Source of the DNA: Pseudomonadota bacterium
GTDB lineage: Bacteria; Pseudomonadota; Alphaproteobacteria; Rhizobiales; Beijerinckiaceae
Direction: 5' to 3'
Length of the DNA stretch: 64,000 bases
Assembly: GCA_021813805.1 (NCBI GenBank)
Contig: JAKAJL010000008.1
Span: 31,206-95,205 of the forward strand
The translations under genes were made by a program, and so were the position numbers. Of this stretch, positions 8,660 to 19,324 are shown piece by piece (the first letter of the stretch is position 1; each line of letters begins with the position of its first letter). The notes under the pieces were generated by a model, which saw nothing but the letters and a program-made list of their open reading frames with translations, did not search any database and was not told the DNA's origin.

Positions 8660-11434
8660 ATGATGGAAAAGACTTTCGACCCTGCCGCCGTGGAGGCCCG
8701 CATCGCGGCCGACTGGGAGGCCGCGGGCGCCTTCCGCGCCAACCGGCCCGAGCGCCTGGGCGCCAAGACGTTCACTGTCGTCATTCCGCCGCCGAACGTC
8801 ACCGGCACCCTGCACATGGGCCATGCGCTCAACAACACCCTGCAGGACATCCTCTGCCGGTTCGAGCGCATGCGCGGCAGGAACGTGCTGTGGCAGCCGG
8901 GGACCGACCACGCCGGAATCGCCACCCAGATGGTGGTGGAGCGTCGTCTCGCCGCTGCGGGACAGCCCGGACGCCGCGAACTCGGCCGCGAAGCTTTTCT
9001 GGAAAAGGTGTGGGCCTGGAAGGCTGAATCGGGCGGCGCCATCGTCAACCAGCTCAAACGCCTCGGCGCCTCCTGCGACTGGTCGCGGGAACGCTTCACC
9101 ATGGACCCCGGCTCGTCGCGGGCGGTGCTGAAGGCCTTCGTCGAGCTTTACCGCGCCGGTCTGATTTACAAAGACAAGCGCCTCGTCAACTGGGACCCCA
9201 AGCTGCTGACGGCGGTTTCCGACATCGAAGTGGTGTCGCAGAACGTCAAGGGCTCGCTCTGGCATTTCAAATATCCGCTGGCGGACGAGAAGGGCGCCGC
9301 GACCGGCGAATATATCGTCGTCGCCACCACCCGTCCCGAGACCATGCTCGGCGACACGGCGGTTGCGGTCCATCCCGAGGACGAGCGCTATCTCCATCTG
9401 CACGGCCGTTTCGTGCGGCTGCCTTTGGTCGGGCGGCTGATCCCGATCGTCGCCGACGCCTATTCCGATCCGGAAAAAGGCTCTGGCGCGGTGAAAATCA
9501 CCCCGGCCCATGATTTCAACGATTTCGAGGTCGGCGCGCGGCACAAGCTGCCGCTGGTGAACATCCTCGACGCCGAGGCGCGCCTGCTGCTGAAGGAAAA
9601 CGAAGCTTTCCTGCAAGGCGTGATCGAGAACGACGACCTGTCGGGGACGCTCGACAGCCTTCACGGCCTGTCGCGCGAGGAGGCGCGCAAGGCGGTCATC
9701 GCCGCCATGGAGTCGCGCGGCCTGATCGCGACCGTCGAGGCCCATGAGCATCAGGTTCCCCATGGCGACCGCTCGGGCGTGGTGATCGAGCCCTGGCTCA
9801 CCGACCAATGGTATGTGGACGCCAAGGCATTGGCCGGCCCGGCGCTGGCGGCCGTGCGGTCTGGCGAGACCGCCTTCGTCCCGAAGAACTGGGAAAGGAC
9901 TTTTTTCGACTGGCTGGAGAACATTCAGCCCTGGTGCATTTCGCGCCAGCTGTGGTGGGGCCACCAGATTCCCGCCTGGTATTCGCCCTGGGGGGCGGTC
10001 TATGTCGCCGAAACCGAGGAGGAGGCGCTGGCCGACGCGCTGGCCGACGCGGTCAAGCGGGAAATCTACAGCGACGCCGAGGCCCAGGCGATCGCCGACG
10101 ATCCCGACAAGGCGGCAGACCTGCTGACCCGCGATGAGGACGTGCTCGACACCTGGTTCTCATCGGGCCTGTGGCCGATGTCCACGCTCGGCTGGCCCGA
10201 GGAAAAAAACGATCTCGCCGCGCGCTATCCCACGGACGTCCTCGTCACCGGCTTCGACATCATTTTCTTCTGGGTCGCCCGGATGATGATGTTCGGGCTG
10301 CATTTCCAGCACAAGGTCCCTTTCCGCCATGTCTATCTCCATGCGCTGGTGCGCGACGAGAAGGGCGCGAAAATGTCGAAGTCCAAGGGGAATGTGATCG
10401 ATCCCCTGAACCTCATCGACACTTACGGCGCCGACGCCTTGCGCTTTACCTTGGCGGCGATGGCGGCGCAGGGGCGCGACATCAAGCTCGCGACCTCGCG
10501 CGTCGAAGGCTATCGCAATTTCGCGACCAAGCTTTGGAACGCCGCGCGTTTCGCCGAGATGAACCAGTGCCGGGGCAGCCATGGTTTCGACCCGACCAAG
10601 CCGCGCGAAATCCTCAACCGCTGGATCATCGGCGAAGCGGCGCGGGCGGTCTCGGAGGTCGAAACCGCGCTGACCCAGTATAAATTCAACGAGGCGGCGC
10701 AAGGCGCCTATCGCTTCGTCTGGAACATTTTCTGCGACTGGAGCCTGGAGCTGGCCAAGCCGCTGCTGCAGGGGCCGGACGGCCCGGCCAAGGACGAGAC
10801 ACGCGATTCCATCGCCTTCGTCCTCGACCAGATCTGCAAGCTGCTCCATCCTTTCATGCCCTTCCTCACCGAGGAAATCTGGGCGATCCGCGGCCAGGAC
10901 TGTCCGCGCGAATCCATGCTGGCGCTGGCGCAATGGCCCGATCTGCGTGGGTTGGAGGATGCGGATTCGGAAGCGGAAATCGGCTGGCTGGTCGATGTCG
11001 TCTCCGCGGTGCGCTCGGCGCGCGCCGAAATGAACGTGCCGGCGGGCGCGCTCGCGCCGCTGGTCATGGTCGGGGCGTCGGACGCAGACGAACGCCGGGC
11101 CCGACGCTGGGCCGAGACGATGCAACGGCTGGCGCGCCTCTCCGGCATCGAAACGCGCGCCAAGGCGCCGCCGCAATCGGTTCAACTGGTCGCGCGGGGG
11201 ACGGTCCTGGCGCTGCCGCTCGAAGGCGTAATCGATTTCGACGCCGAGCGCGCGCGGCTGGAAAAGGCCGTCGCCACTGAGCAAAAGGAAATCGCCAAGA
11301 TCGACGCCAAGCTCGGCAACGCCGATTTCCTGCGCCGCGCGCCGGAAGAAGTGGTCAATGAAAACCATGAGCGTCGCGAGCAGGCCGTCGCGCGCCTCGA
11401 AAAATTCACGGCCGCCCTGAAGCTGCTGGGGTGA
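8660..11434 (+). CDS. valS: Valine--tRNA ligase
   Basis: Charges tRNA-Val with valine, with an editing domain that removes threonine. The 924 residues are complete. The class I signatures are present: [13 protein letters not shown] (HIGH box near residue 50) and [13 protein letters not shown] (KMSKS box near residue 575). The CP1 editing domain includes [20 protein letters not shown] and [14 protein letters not shown], and the C-terminus has the coiled-coil arm, ending [12 protein letters not shown]. It lies 149 bases after popZ. A shadow frame on the other strand of 482 codons is not a gene. Confidence 0.97.
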   Translation: MMEKTFDPAAVEARIAADWEAAGAFRANRPERLGAKTFTVVIPPPNVTGTLHMGHALNNTLQDILCRFERMRGRNVLWQPGTDHAGIATQMVVERRLAAAGQPGRRELGREAFLEKVWAWKAESGGAIVNQLKRLGASCDWSRERFTMDPGSSRAVLKAFVELYRAGLIYKDKRLVNWDPKLLTAVSDIEVVSQNVKGSLWHFKYPLADEKGAATGEYIVVATTRPETMLGDTAVAVHPEDERYLHLHGRFVRLPLVGRLIPIVADAYSDPEKGSGAVKITPAHDFNDFEVGARHKLPLVNILDAEARLLLKENEAFLQGVIENDDLSGTLDSLHGLSREEARKAVIAAMESRGLIATVEAHEHQVPHGDRSGVVIEPWLTDQWYVDAKALAGPALAAVRSGETAFVPKNWERTFFDWLENIQPWCISRQLWWGHQIPAWYSPWGAVYVAETEEEALADALADAVKREIYSDAEAQAIADDPDKAADLLTRDEDVLDTWFSSGLWPMSTLGWPEEKNDLAARYPTDVLVTGFDIIFFWVARMMMFGLHFQHKVPFRHVYLHALVRDEKGAKMSKSKGNVIDPLNLIDTYGADALRFTLAAMAAQGRDIKLATSRVEGYRNFATKLWNAARFAEMNQCRGSHGFDPTKPREILNRWIIGEAARAVSEVETALTQYKFNEAAQGAYRFVWNIFCDWSLELAKPLLQGPDGPAKDETRDSIAFVLDQICKLLHPFMPFLTEEIWAIRGQDCPRESMLALAQWPDLRGLEDADSEAEIGWLVDVVSAVRSARAEMNVPAGALAPLVMVGASDADERRARRWAETMQRLARLSGIETRAKAPPQSVQLVARGTVLALPLEGVIDFDAERARLEKAVATEQKEIAKIDAKLGNADFLRRAPEEVVNENHERREQAVARLEKFTAALKLLG

Positions 11435-11705
11435 ACGGCGCTTTGGCGTTCGCCATGTTCAATTCTTCGCGATCCGCGCGCTTGGCTTTTTTGCAACCTT
11501 TTTCGGCGAAACTTGCTTTGCTTCCATGAATCAAGCTTCTGCAGACATGAGTCGCGACGCCTTTTGTGGCTTGGGCGCCACAGTCGGAATTCAACTTCAG
11601 AAAGCCCGAAGTTTGAAAAGGCGCCGCCGCGATTCAGCCATAAAAGAGAAGCTACTTCATTGGGCTTAGGCGTCCTGAGAGGAAGACGCCGGGAGACTGA
11701 GCGTA

Positions 11706-12533
11706 ATGTCGGCGTTGGGGCGAATCTTTCTGGCGGGTCTGTGCGCCGCGTGCTGCGGCGCGGCGGCGTTCGCCTTCGACGGCTCCGGCCCCGCCTCGTC
11801 CTCGGGCAAGACCAAGACTCTCGACATTTTCAAGAACCCTCACCAGGCGCTGGAGGCGGCGCTGGAGGACTTTCGCGCCGGTCACGGGGCTTCTTCCGTC
11901 GAGGCGCTCAAATACGCCGCCGCGGGCGGCGAGACGCTGGCGCAATGGAAGCTGGGGAAAATGTACGCCGACGGCGACGGCGTGCCGCGCGACGACTACA
12001 AGGCCTACCAATATTTCCTTGAGATCGTTGATAAATATGACGCCGATGCGGCCAACTGGCGAGAGTATTCGGTTGTCGCCAGCGCCTTTGTCGCGGTGGG
12101 GGTGTTCGAACTCAATGGCATCGGCGGATCCCGTCTGAAGGCGGACCCGGAGCGCGCCATGCGCATGTTCCGCTACGCCGCCAGCAATTTCGGCGATCCC
12201 GACGCCCAGTATAATCTTGCCCGGCTTTATATGGACGGCGCGGCCGGCCTTGCCAAGGACAATCGCCAGGCGGCGCGCTGGCTCCACCTCGCCGCCGAAA
12301 AGGGCCATGTCGAATCCCAGGCGCTGCTCGGTCACCTGCTGTTCAGCGGCGATGGCCTGCCGGCTCAGCGGGCGCGCGGCCTGATGTGGCTGACGCTTGC
12401 GCGCGAGGGCGCGAACGGCAAGGTCCAGCAATGGGTCCAGGTCCTCTACGATCAGGACATGAAGGCGGCCAGTGACACGGATCGGCAGGTCGCGCTGGTC
12501 TATCTCGAACAGCATCTGAAAAGGCGCGATTGA
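11706..12533 (+). CDS. exoR: ExoR-like Sel1-repeat periplasmic regulator
   Basis: A 275-residue exported protein with a signal peptide (LGRIFLAGLCAACCGAAAFA) and Sel1-type repeats, for example AQWKLGKMYADGDGVPRDDY, AQYNLARLYMDGAAGLAKDN and SQALLGHLLFSGDGLPAQRA. Size, order of repeats and the segment TLDIFKNPHQAL resemble ExoR of rhizobia. There, periplasmic ExoR holds the ExoS-ChvI two-component system inactive, restraining exopolysaccharide and promoting motility. The exoS and chvI genes are not in the window, as is normal. Assignment rests on whole-length resemblance; it could be another Sel1 protein. Confidence 0.75.
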   Translation: MSALGRIFLAGLCAACCGAAAFAFDGSGPASSSGKTKTLDIFKNPHQALEAALEDFRAGHGASSVEALKYAAAGGETLAQWKLGKMYADGDGVPRDDYKAYQYFLEIVDKYDADAANWREYSVVASAFVAVGVFELNGIGGSRLKADPERAMRMFRYAASNFGDPDAQYNLARLYMDGAAGLAKDNRQAARWLHLAAEKGHVESQALLGHLLFSGDGLPAQRARGLMWLTLAREGANGKVQQWVQVLYDQDMKAASDTDRQVALVYLEQHLKRRD

Positions 12534-12546
12534 CCGTTCCGCGCAC

Positions 12547-12582
12547 AAAAAACGGCCCGGACGCCCAGGCCGTTTTCGTTTT
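12547..12582. terminator. Bidirectional terminator
   Basis: AAAACGGCC (12549-12557) pairs with GGCCGTTTT (12568-12576). T-rich runs follow on both strands, so the stem can end both the exoR-like gene from the left and the MipA-like gene from the right. Confidence 0.8.
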
Positions 12583-12607
12583 CCTGACGCCGCGCGGCGA
12601 CCTTCGA

Positions 12608-13480
12608 TCAGAAGGTCGGCAGGAAGGACAGGGCGCCGGTGCGATAGTGATAGGCGATCTCAAGCCCGGCCGTGAATTGGTCGCGGGAGCCGGTACGGAG
12701 GACGAGCGGGCTGTTCGCGACGCTTCCGGTCAGAACCTGATAATTGCCGAAAACGCTGACGCGCCACAGTTCGTTCACTTCATAGCGCGCGGCTGCGGTG
12801 AGACCGGCCGAGGTCAGGCCGCCTGAAGCGTTATAGGGCGTGAGCACGCCGCCAATCGACTGGTTCACCGCCGCCTGGAACGGGCTGACCGAGAAAAAGG
12901 CGTTGGCGTATTGGTCATTGTTGAAATTCAACCGTGGGCCGACTGACAGCGTCACCGGCCCCCATTTCTGCCAGACGTCGCCAATGAGGCCGAAGGCCCA
13001 GCCATCGTAGCCGGAGACGGCCTTGCGCGCCTCGGCGCGCACGCGCAGGAAGGACAAGGGCGTCCATTCGGCGAAGGCGCCCAGTTCGATGCTGGCGTCG
13101 ACGGAATTCATCCCATAGAGGGCGAGATTGTTCCGCACGGAGCGGTTGTTGACCCAGTTTCCAGCGGGACCGACCGCGAACCAGTCGTTATGGAGCACGA
13201 CAAAGCTGAAATCGTCGTCGGGCGAGCTGAAACGCGGAGGCTGATCCTCGCGGCGAAACTCCAGGGTGGGCAGGCCATAGAAAGCAGAGCCCTTGGCGCC
13301 GGGATAGCTCGGCTGGATGCCGCCCATGCCGCCGACCGTGACGATCCATTGGGGCGTCGAGGTCGGCGCGTTGAAGTTCAGAAACGGAACCTGCAGATCG
13401 TCCGCACGCGCGGCGCTCATGCCGATGGCGCCAGAGAGAAAGACGGCCGAGACCGAGAGGCCGCGCGATGACATTTTCAA
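12608..13480 (-). CDS. MipA/OmpV family outer membrane protein
   Basis: A 290-residue beta-barrel outer-membrane protein. A signal peptide ending SAARADD is followed by the MipA/OmpV-type opening WIVTVGGMGGIQPSYPGAKG and FYGLPTLEFRRE, alternating amphipathic strands, and a C-terminal strand closing in Phe (GALSFLPTF), the usual insertion signal. MipA homologues scaffold murein synthesis enzymes or act as porin-like proteins; which applies here is unknown. AGGAG lies eight bases before a TTG at 13480 but fourteen before the ATG at 13474, so the TTG start is preferred. It is convergent with the exoR-like gene. Confidence 0.85.
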   Translation of the reverse strand: MKMSSRGLSVSAVFLSGAIGMSAARADDLQVPFLNFNAPTSTPQWIVTVGGMGGIQPSYPGAKGSAFYGLPTLEFRREDQPPRFSSPDDDFSFVVLHNDWFAVGPAGNWVNNRSVRNNLALYGMNSVDASIELGAFAEWTPLSFLRVRAEARKAVSGYDGWAFGLIGDVWQKWGPVTLSVGPRLNFNNDQYANAFFSVSPFQAAVNQSIGGVLTPYNASGGLTSAGLTAAARYEVNELWRVSVFGNYQVLTGSVANSPLVLRTGSRDQFTAGLEIAYHYRTGALSFLPTF

Positions 13481-13612
13481 GGTAATGTCTCCTAAATCCT
13501 GCCTTCATTTCTAACAGCGGCGAATGTCGAAGAACAGGCGTTTCGGCGCGCGAGAACAAAGTTGTCGACGGCGTCATTTTCTTGCAACAGTACGCCAGAT
13601 GAGGATCGGGAC

Positions 13613-13957
13613 TTGCCCAGACAGACTTTCGCCCTGACAAAAGCGCCGGCCTTTTTGGCGCGGGGAATGATCCAGCTCTATCGCGTGACCCTGTCGAGCG
13701 TGGCGGGCCGCCAATGTCGCTATATGCCGACCTGCTCCGCCTTTACCGACGAAGCCATCGCCCGCCACGGTCTTTGGGCCGGCGGCTGGATGGGCCTGTC
13801 ACGCATCTGCCGCTGCCACCCCTGGGGCGATTCCGGCTTCGACCCGGTTCCGCCAAAATTGCCCGACGGCGCCGACGCCCTGCATCCTTGGCGCTATGGC
13901 TCCTGGCGCAGGCGCCCGGTCTGCGAGGCGGCCGAAGGGCGGGAACCCCGGCCCTGA
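13613..13957 (+). CDS. yidD: Membrane protein insertion efficiency factor YidD
   Basis: A small peripheral inner-membrane protein that assists YidC insertion of membrane proteins. The core reads IQLYRVTLSSVAGRQCRYMP followed by TCSAFTDEAIARHGLWAGGW and a second Cys pair in ICRCHPWGDSG, the family signature. The N-terminal extension before the core is usual in the order. A TTG at 13613, with GAGGA nearby, gives 114 residues; a TTG at 13562 and an ATG at 13667 are alternatives. The stop abuts that of the convergent unknown gene. Confidence 0.85.
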   Translation: MPRQTFALTKAPAFLARGMIQLYRVTLSSVAGRQCRYMPTCSAFTDEAIARHGLWAGGWMGLSRICRCHPWGDSGFDPVPPKLPDGADALHPWRYGSWRRRPVCEAAEGREPRP

Positions 13958-14824
13958 TCATTCATGCGCCATCACCTCCAGCGCCAAAGCGTAGAGCCGG
14001 TAGCGCTGGAGATCGGGCAGGGCTTTCATCGCGTCGAGATAGATCACGCCGTTCTGGCATTGCTGCGCGTCGCTGAGCGGCGGATCGGGGATCTTGCCGT
14101 CGAGCAGAAGGCTGGCACCGGCCTTGTCCACGCCCTTGGCCAGCATCAGCTTTTCCAGATCGTCGAAATCGCCCGCAGCCGGCGCCTCGCGGTCGATCTT
14201 TTTCTGCGCGCCATCGGCGATCGCGTCGAGCCCGGCCACGGCCTCTTCGGCCATAAGCGTGCGATGGGCGCTGGCGAAAGTGGCGAAACGGTCGACGGAC
14301 GCGCCGTTGAGGAAATCGACGCAAAGCGCGGGGTCGGTCGCCGCAAGCTGTTTCAGCACCCTTTGATGCGCCTCGAACATTTTGTCGAGCGCCGCGCCGC
14401 CGGCTTTGGCGCCCAGCAGGCCGCGATTGCGCCGCAGGGTCTGGACGGCGAGGCTGACGAAAAGGTCGGCGGCGTCGTCATGGTCCTCGACGCCTTGAGA
14501 TAACGCCATTCTCTCCGCGGCGTCATAATCGGCGGGGTAAAGCGCGCGGAGCCTGGTCAGAAAAGCCCGATATTCCGGGGCCTCCGCCAGCCGGTCCTTG
14601 AGGGCGGCGCGTTTTTGCGGGTCGATGGCCTCGGCGGGCGCTTTCGGCGTCGTCACCGGATCGGCCGTGACCGGGATCGTCGTCACCGGCTTTGCCGCGA
14701 GCGGCGGTTCGGCCGGCTCCGGCTTCCGGGTTCCGCTGGCGAGAAACAGGCTGCCGAAAGTGGCGGCGAGAGCCGCCGCCGCCGCCAGAATCGCGATCCG
14801 AATATGTTGTTTCCAAGGACCCAT
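13958..14824 (-). CDS. Unknown membrane-anchored protein
   Basis: Not recognised. The 288 residues start with one membrane helix (IAILAAAAALAATFGSLFLA), then a Pro/Thr-rich spacer of about 35 residues (KPVTTIPVTADPVTTPKAPA). A globular, helix-rich part of about 220 residues follows, with two Cys (ALCVDF and QQCQNG). The topology suggests an anchor with the bulk in the periplasm. It is convergent with yidD, with stops touching, and has two perfect inverted repeats upstream. Reading frame quality and codon usage match a real gene. Confidence 0.7.
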   Translation of the reverse strand: MGPWKQHIRIAILAAAAALAATFGSLFLASGTRKPEPAEPPLAAKPVTTIPVTADPVTTPKAPAEAIDPQKRAALKDRLAEAPEYRAFLTRLRALYPADYDAAERMALSQGVEDHDDAADLFVSLAVQTLRRNRGLLGAKAGGAALDKMFEAHQRVLKQLAATDPALCVDFLNGASVDRFATFASAHRTLMAEEAVAGLDAIADGAQKKIDREAPAAGDFDDLEKLMLAKGVDKAGASLLLDGKIPDPPLSDAQQCQNGVIYLDAMKALPDLQRYRLYALALEVMAHE

Positions 14825-14890
14825 GACGCGCCGAACAGCTTGTTATACGGTTTCCGCAAGATTGTTTCGCAATTCCCCCGGAAATGTCGT

Positions 14891-14960
14891 GGCGCGAAAA
14901 TTCCCCACGTCGAAAGAGGATTTTCGCGCCAGAGGGATATGAATTCCGCACGCGGAATTC
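14891..14960. repeat. Two adjacent perfect inverted repeats
   Basis: GGCGCGAAAA (14891-14900) pairs with TTTTCGCGCC (14921-14930) across 20 bases, and GAATTCCGC (14941-14949) pairs with GCGGAATTC (14952-14960) across two. They lie in the 213-base gap upstream of the unknown anchored protein and downstream of the AmpG-like gene. The second is nearly a continuous palindrome and so more like an operator or repeat-element end than a hairpin. Confidence 0.6.
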
Positions 14961-15037
14961 GTATCGCAGGGCGCGCACTCTGGCCCAGGCGACGCTCGCG
15001 CGTCAATGACTGAACCGCACATGGCGTTGGATGGCGC

Positions 15038-16345
15038 TCAAGGCTCCATCGGCGCGCCGGGCGCGTGTTGCAGCGAAAAGGCGTCGCGGTGATGGTGCCA
15101 AAGCCAGAAGCACAGCAGGGCGACGGGCAAGCCGATCAGCGAAGTGAGCTGGAAAAAGACGACGAAGCCGATCTTGTTCACGGCCATCCCGGAAAAGCCG
15201 GCGAGCACGAAGCCCGGCATGGCGCAGATTGAGGTCATCAGCGAATATTGGCTGCCCGCGAATTCGGCCTTCGACAACGACGACATGAAAGTGATCAGCA
15301 CGATCGTGGCGAAGGAGGCGGCGAAGGCTTCGACGCCCACGGCCAAAGTGAAGGCCCAGAATTCGCCGCCATGGCCGGCGAGCCAGGCGAGGCTGAGATG
15401 CGAGGCCGAGGCGGCGACCGTGCCGATCAGCATGGACGACATCAGGCCGATGCGCGGCACGAGCCAGGAGCAGGCGAAGACGCCGGCCAGAGCGACGCCA
15501 AAGCCGAAAAGCTTGGTCACCGTGGCGATCTCGGAATCGGAAAAATTCAGGCTCTTGAACAAGGGTATGGCCATGGCGCTGGTGAGATAGCCCGGCATGC
15601 GGAAGCCCGCGATCAGCAGCAGGACCGGGACCGCCAGGGGCCCAAGGCGGGTGAAAAGCTCCTTGATCGGCGCCCAGATCGCCGCCGCGAGACCAGGCCG
15701 CTCGGCATGTTGCGCCGCGATAAGGTCGATCTCCGGCTCCGGCGCGGCCAGGGCCGAGATCATGCCCGGCGCCATCAGCGCCGCCATGCAGAGATAGGCG
15801 GCGCGCCAGCCGAAACGGTCGGCGAGATAAAGCGCGCCGGCGCCGGCGGCGAGATTCCCGACCCGGTAGCCCATTTCGGCGAAGGACCCCATCAAGGGCT
15901 GCTTGTCCAGCGGCGCCGCATTGATGCGCCAGCCGTCGATGACGATGTCCTGGGTCGCGCCGGCGACGCCCAGGGCCGCCGAGAACAATATCGTCCACCA
16001 CAGCCGCGCGCCCGGATCGCCGAAGGCGACGCCGGCGAGCGTCGCCGCCACGCCGATCTGCGAAGCGACGATCCAGCCGCGCCGGCGCCCGAGCAGACGG
16101 GAAAGAATCGGCGCGTCGAACTGATCGAGCAGGGGCGCCCAGACGAATTTCAGCTTGTAGGCGAAGGTCAGCCAGCTCATCAGGCCGATCAGCTGAATAG
16201 GAACCCTGGCCTCGGACAGCCAGGCCGACTGGGTGATATAGACCAGCAGAAAGGGCATGCCCGAACTGAAGCCGAGCCCGACCATGGCCGCATAGCGGCG
16301 GTCGGCGCGCAAATGGTCGAGGTAGCTTGGGGTGTTTTGAGGCAT
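15038..16345 (-). CDS. AmpG-like MFS permease
   Basis: An inner-membrane permease of the AmpG branch of the major facilitator superfamily, which brings cell-wall fragments (GlcNAc-anhydroMurNAc peptides) back into the cytosol for recycling. The 435 residues start with [20 protein letters not shown] and continue with [20 protein letters not shown] and [12 protein letters not shown], all AmpG-type signatures, and carry about twelve hydrophobic segments. It is divergent from thrS. No beta-lactamase or amidase gene is adjacent. Confidence 0.85.
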   Translation of the reverse strand: MPQNTPSYLDHLRADRRYAAMVGLGFSSGMPFLLVYITQSAWLSEARVPIQLIGLMSWLTFAYKLKFVWAPLLDQFDAPILSRLLGRRRGWIVASQIGVAATLAGVAFGDPGARLWWTILFSAALGVAGATQDIVIDGWRINAAPLDKQPLMGSFAEMGYRVGNLAAGAGALYLADRFGWRAAYLCMAALMAPGMISALAAPEPEIDLIAAQHAERPGLAAAIWAPIKELFTRLGPLAVPVLLLIAGFRMPGYLTSAMAIPLFKSLNFSDSEIATVTKLFGFGVALAGVFACSWLVPRIGLMSSMLIGTVAASASHLSLAWLAGHGGEFWAFTLAVGVEAFAASFATIVLITFMSSLSKAEFAGSQYSLMTSICAMPGFVLAGFSGMAVNKIGFVVFFQLTSLIGLPVALLCFWLWHHHRDAFSLQHAPGAPMEP

Positions 16346-16518
16346 GGCGCCCGCAACATGCCCAAGGCCTGCGCGCTTTCCAACCGCCGCGGCGTAATTT
16401 CGGCGCAGCGCGGCTTTGCCGCCACAGGCGATTGCGTCGGGGCCGCGATTCGCCTACCAAGGCGATCCCGCAAACAGCTTACGCCGGCTCGTCACGGCGA
16501 GTGAGCAAGGAGAGACGG

Positions 16519-18453
16519 ATGATTTCGGTCACTTTTCCCGATGGCGCGTCGCGGAGCTTCGAGCCCGGCGCCACCGGCCTCGACGTCGCCAGGAGCATTT
16601 CCCCGTCGCTGGCCAAAAAGACGGTCGCCATGATGCTCGACGGCCAGATGGTGGACGCCGCGACGCCCATCAAAGCCGACGCCAAAGTGGAATTCCTGAA
16701 CAGGGAAGACCCTCGTGCGTTAGAGCTGATCCGGCATGACGCCGCCCATGTGCTGGCCGATGCGGTCCAGGCGCTTTTTCCCGGCACGCAGGTCACCATC
16801 GGCCCGGTGATCGAGAACGGTTTTTACTATGATTTTTATCGCGCGGAGCCTTTCACCCCGGAGGATTTCGCCGCGATCGAAAAGAAGATGCGGGAGATCG
16901 TCGCCGCCGACAAGCCGATTCAGCGCGAGGAATGGAGCCGCGACGAGGCGGTCAGCTATTTCGAACAGCATGGCGAGGCTTTCAAGGTCGAACTGGTCGA
17001 GGCGATTCCGGCCGACCAGAAAATCTCGGTCTATAAACAGGGGGACTGGCTCGACCTCTGCCGCGGCCCGCATATGCCGTCCACGGGAAAGATCGGCAAC
17101 GCCTTCAAGCTGATGAAAGTGGCGGGCGCCTACTGGCGCGGCGATTCGTCAAAGCCGATGCTCCAGCGCATCTACGCCACCGCCTTCGCCAGGCAGGAAG
17201 ATCTCGACGCTTATCTCAAGCAGATCCAGGAGGCCGAGCGCCGCGACCATCGCCGCCTGGGCCGGGAAATGGACCTCTTCCATTTCCAGGAGGAAGGGCC
17301 GGGCACGATCTTCTGGCATCCCAAGGGCTGGACCCTGTTCCAGACCCTGATCGCCTTCATGCGCCGGCGCCAGCAGGCGGCGGGCTATATCGAGGTCAAC
17401 ACGCCGCAGGTGCTCGACCGCGCCTTGTGGGAAACTTCAGGCCATTGGCAGACCTATCGCGAGAACATGTTCATTACCAAAACGGAGGATGAACGGGTTT
17501 TCGCGCTGAAGCCGATGAACTGCCCCGGTCATGTCCAGATCTTCAAGAATGGCCTTAAATCCTACCGCGATCTCCCTATGAAGATTGCGGAATTCGGGAT
17601 TGTCCATCGCTACGAGCCCTCGGGCGCGATCCACGGCATGATGCGGGTGCGCGCCTTCACCCAGGACGACGCCCACATCTTCTGCACCGAGGACCAGATC
17701 ATGGCGGAAGCCATGAAGATCAACGACATGGTCATCTCGATCTACAAGGATTTCGGCTTCGACGACATCGTGGTGAAACTGTCCACCCGCCCGGAAAAGC
17801 GCGTCGGCGGCGACGAAGGCTGGGACAAGGCGGAAGCGGCGCTGAAAAAAGTGCTCGACCTGCTCGCCGCGCAGGGGTTCAAGACCGGGATCAATCCGGG
17901 CGAGGGCGCCTTTTACGGCCCGAAGCTCGAATATACCTTGCGCGACGCCATCGGCCGCGAATGGCAGTGCGGCACGACGCAAGTCGATTTCAACCTGCCA
18001 GGTCGTTTCGGCGCCTTCTATATCGGCCAGGATTCGGAAAAGCAGACCCCCGTGATGATCCATCGCGCCATTTTCGGCTCGCTGGAGCGATTTACCGGCA
18101 TTCTCATCGAGCATTTCGCCGGCCATCTGCCGCTGTGGCTGTCGCCGGTCCAGGCGGCGATCTGCACCATTACTTCGGACGCCGACGATTACGCGCTGGA
18201 GATCGCGGCGCTCGCCCGCAAAAAAGGCCTCAGGGTCGAGACCGACCTGCGCAACGAAAAAATCAATTACAAGGTGCGCGAATTGTCGCTGGCCAAGATC
18301 CCGGTGCTGCTGGTGGTCGGCCGGAAAGAGGCGGCGGACCGCACCGTCTCGATCCGACGCCTCGGCTCGCAGGCGCAGGCTTTTTCCGCGCTCGACGAGG
18401 CCTTGGCGTCGCTCACTCTGGAGGCGACGCCCCCGGATTTGCGCGGGGCGTGA
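16519..18453 (+). CDS. thrS: Threonine--tRNA ligase
   Basis: Charges tRNA-Thr. The 644 residues hold the N-terminal TGS domain ([20 protein letters not shown]), the editing domain with [12 protein letters not shown], class II motif 1 and the zinc site with MNCPGH, motif 2 in [11 protein letters not shown], motif 3 near [14 protein letters not shown], and the anticodon-binding domain. The ATG at 16519 after AAGGAGAGACGG is the true start; the frame is open upstream to 16327 but that part is not ThrRS-like. No leader peptide or T-box was seen. Confidence 0.97.
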   Translation: MISVTFPDGASRSFEPGATGLDVARSISPSLAKKTVAMMLDGQMVDAATPIKADAKVEFLNREDPRALELIRHDAAHVLADAVQALFPGTQVTIGPVIENGFYYDFYRAEPFTPEDFAAIEKKMREIVAADKPIQREEWSRDEAVSYFEQHGEAFKVELVEAIPADQKISVYKQGDWLDLCRGPHMPSTGKIGNAFKLMKVAGAYWRGDSSKPMLQRIYATAFARQEDLDAYLKQIQEAERRDHRRLGREMDLFHFQEEGPGTIFWHPKGWTLFQTLIAFMRRRQQAAGYIEVNTPQVLDRALWETSGHWQTYRENMFITKTEDERVFALKPMNCPGHVQIFKNGLKSYRDLPMKIAEFGIVHRYEPSGAIHGMMRVRAFTQDDAHIFCTEDQIMAEAMKINDMVISIYKDFGFDDIVVKLSTRPEKRVGGDEGWDKAEAALKKVLDLLAAQGFKTGINPGEGAFYGPKLEYTLRDAIGREWQCGTTQVDFNLPGRFGAFYIGQDSEKQTPVMIHRAIFGSLERFTGILIEHFAGHLPLWLSPVQAAICTITSDADDYALEIAALARKKGLRVETDLRNEKINYKVRELSLAKIPVLLVVGRKEAADRTVSIRRLGSQAQAFSALDEALASLTLEATPPDLRGA

Positions 18454-18470
18454 TGCTTTGCTGGCATTTG

Positions 18471-18502
18471 CGCCACGCGCCCGCGATGACGAGCGCGTGG
18501 CG
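18471..18502. terminator. Hairpin between convergent thrS and bluB
   Basis: CGCCACGCGC (18471-18480) pairs exactly with GCGCGTGGCG (18493-18502) across 12 bases. It lies in the 67-base gap between two convergent stops and may serve both strands, although no T run is present. Confidence 0.5.
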
Positions 18503-18520
18503 TCCGACGCGCTTGCCTCG

Positions 18521-19270
18521 CTAGCCGACGGAAAACCGGCCGTCACGCGCGGCGGCCACGTCATCGCGCAAGATGCGCCGGAATTCCGGCTCCGCGTCCT
18601 GACGGCCCCATTGCTCGAAATGCACCAGCGATTCCAGCGGGAGCCTCGGCCGCCAGCCTATTTTTTCCAGTTCCGGGCGGCTGTGATAGCCCCCGACCTT
18701 GCCGACGCAAAGATAGGCCACCGGCACGATGCGTTTCGGTATGCCGAGAATGCGCTGGACGGTCCCATTGTCGAAAATACTCACCCAGCCGACGCCGAGC
18801 CCCTCCGCGCGAGCCGCGAGCCATAGATTCTGGACGGCGCAGACCGAACTGAACAGGTCCATGGCGCGGATATGAGTGCGCCCGATCACCGCGGGCCCGG
18901 CCCGATCGCGGTCGCAAGTCACGCAAATATTGACCGGCGCCTCGAGAATTCCCTCGAGCTTGAGCGACCGGTAAAGGTCGCGCTTGTCCTCCGGGAACAT
19001 CAGCGCCGCCTCGGCGTGCGCTTTGACAAAGGCGTCGTGGACGCGGCCCCGGACATCCGCGTCGCGGATGACCAGGAAACTCCATGGCTGCATGTAGCCT
19101 ACCGAAGGCGCGTGATGGGCGGCGACCAGGAGGCGGCTCAAGGTCTCATCAGCGACCGGATCGGGCAGAAATTCGCCCCGCGTGTCGCGTCGCGTCAGGA
19201 CGGCGCGATAAAGGCCGGCGCGCTCGGCGTCGGGCAAAGGCAAGGCAGGAAGCAAAGCAGAATCGTCCAT
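18521..19270 (-). CDS. bluB: 5,6-dimethylbenzimidazole synthase
   Basis: BluB breaks down reduced FMN with oxygen to make 5,6-dimethylbenzimidazole, the lower ligand of cobalamin. The nitroreductase-fold protein has the BluB opening LYRAVLTRRDTRGEFLPDPV, HHAPSVGYMQPWSFLVI, and the segment GWVSIFDNGTVQRILGIP. The ATG at 19270 (MDDSALL) is chosen because AAGGGG lies seven bases upstream; ATGs at 19276 and 19309 are alternatives. A cobalamin riboswitch precedes it, so synthesis of the lower ligand is turned down when B12 is plentiful. No other cobalamin gene is near. Confidence 0.93.
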   Translation of the reverse strand: MDDSALLPALPLPDAERAGLYRAVLTRRDTRGEFLPDPVADETLSRLLVAAHHAPSVGYMQPWSFLVIRDADVRGRVHDAFVKAHAEAALMFPEDKRDLYRSLKLEGILEAPVNICVTCDRDRAGPAVIGRTHIRAMDLFSSVCAVQNLWLAARAEGLGVGWVSIFDNGTVQRILGIPKRIVPVAYLCVGKVGGYHSRPELEKIGWRPRLPLESLVHFEQWGRQDAEPEFRRILRDDVAAARDGRFSVG

Positions 19271-19324
19271 CGTCATTCCCCTTGATGGCGCTTTCGTCGC
19301 GCTGTCCATGCGCGCCGAACCAAT

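Noticed and set aside
8516-9964. 482-codon frame opposite valS
   Set aside because: Shadow of valS; no recognisable domain.
10160-11368. 402-codon frame opposite the 3' half of valS
   Set aside because: Shadow frame; valS is complete and well supported on the other strand.
15248-16504. 418-codon + frame opposite the AmpG-like gene
   Set aside because: Very Gln/Glu/Arg-rich antisense frame; the permease on the other strand has helices and motifs.
17437-18564. 375-codon frame opposite thrS
   Set aside because: Shadow of thrS with no domain.
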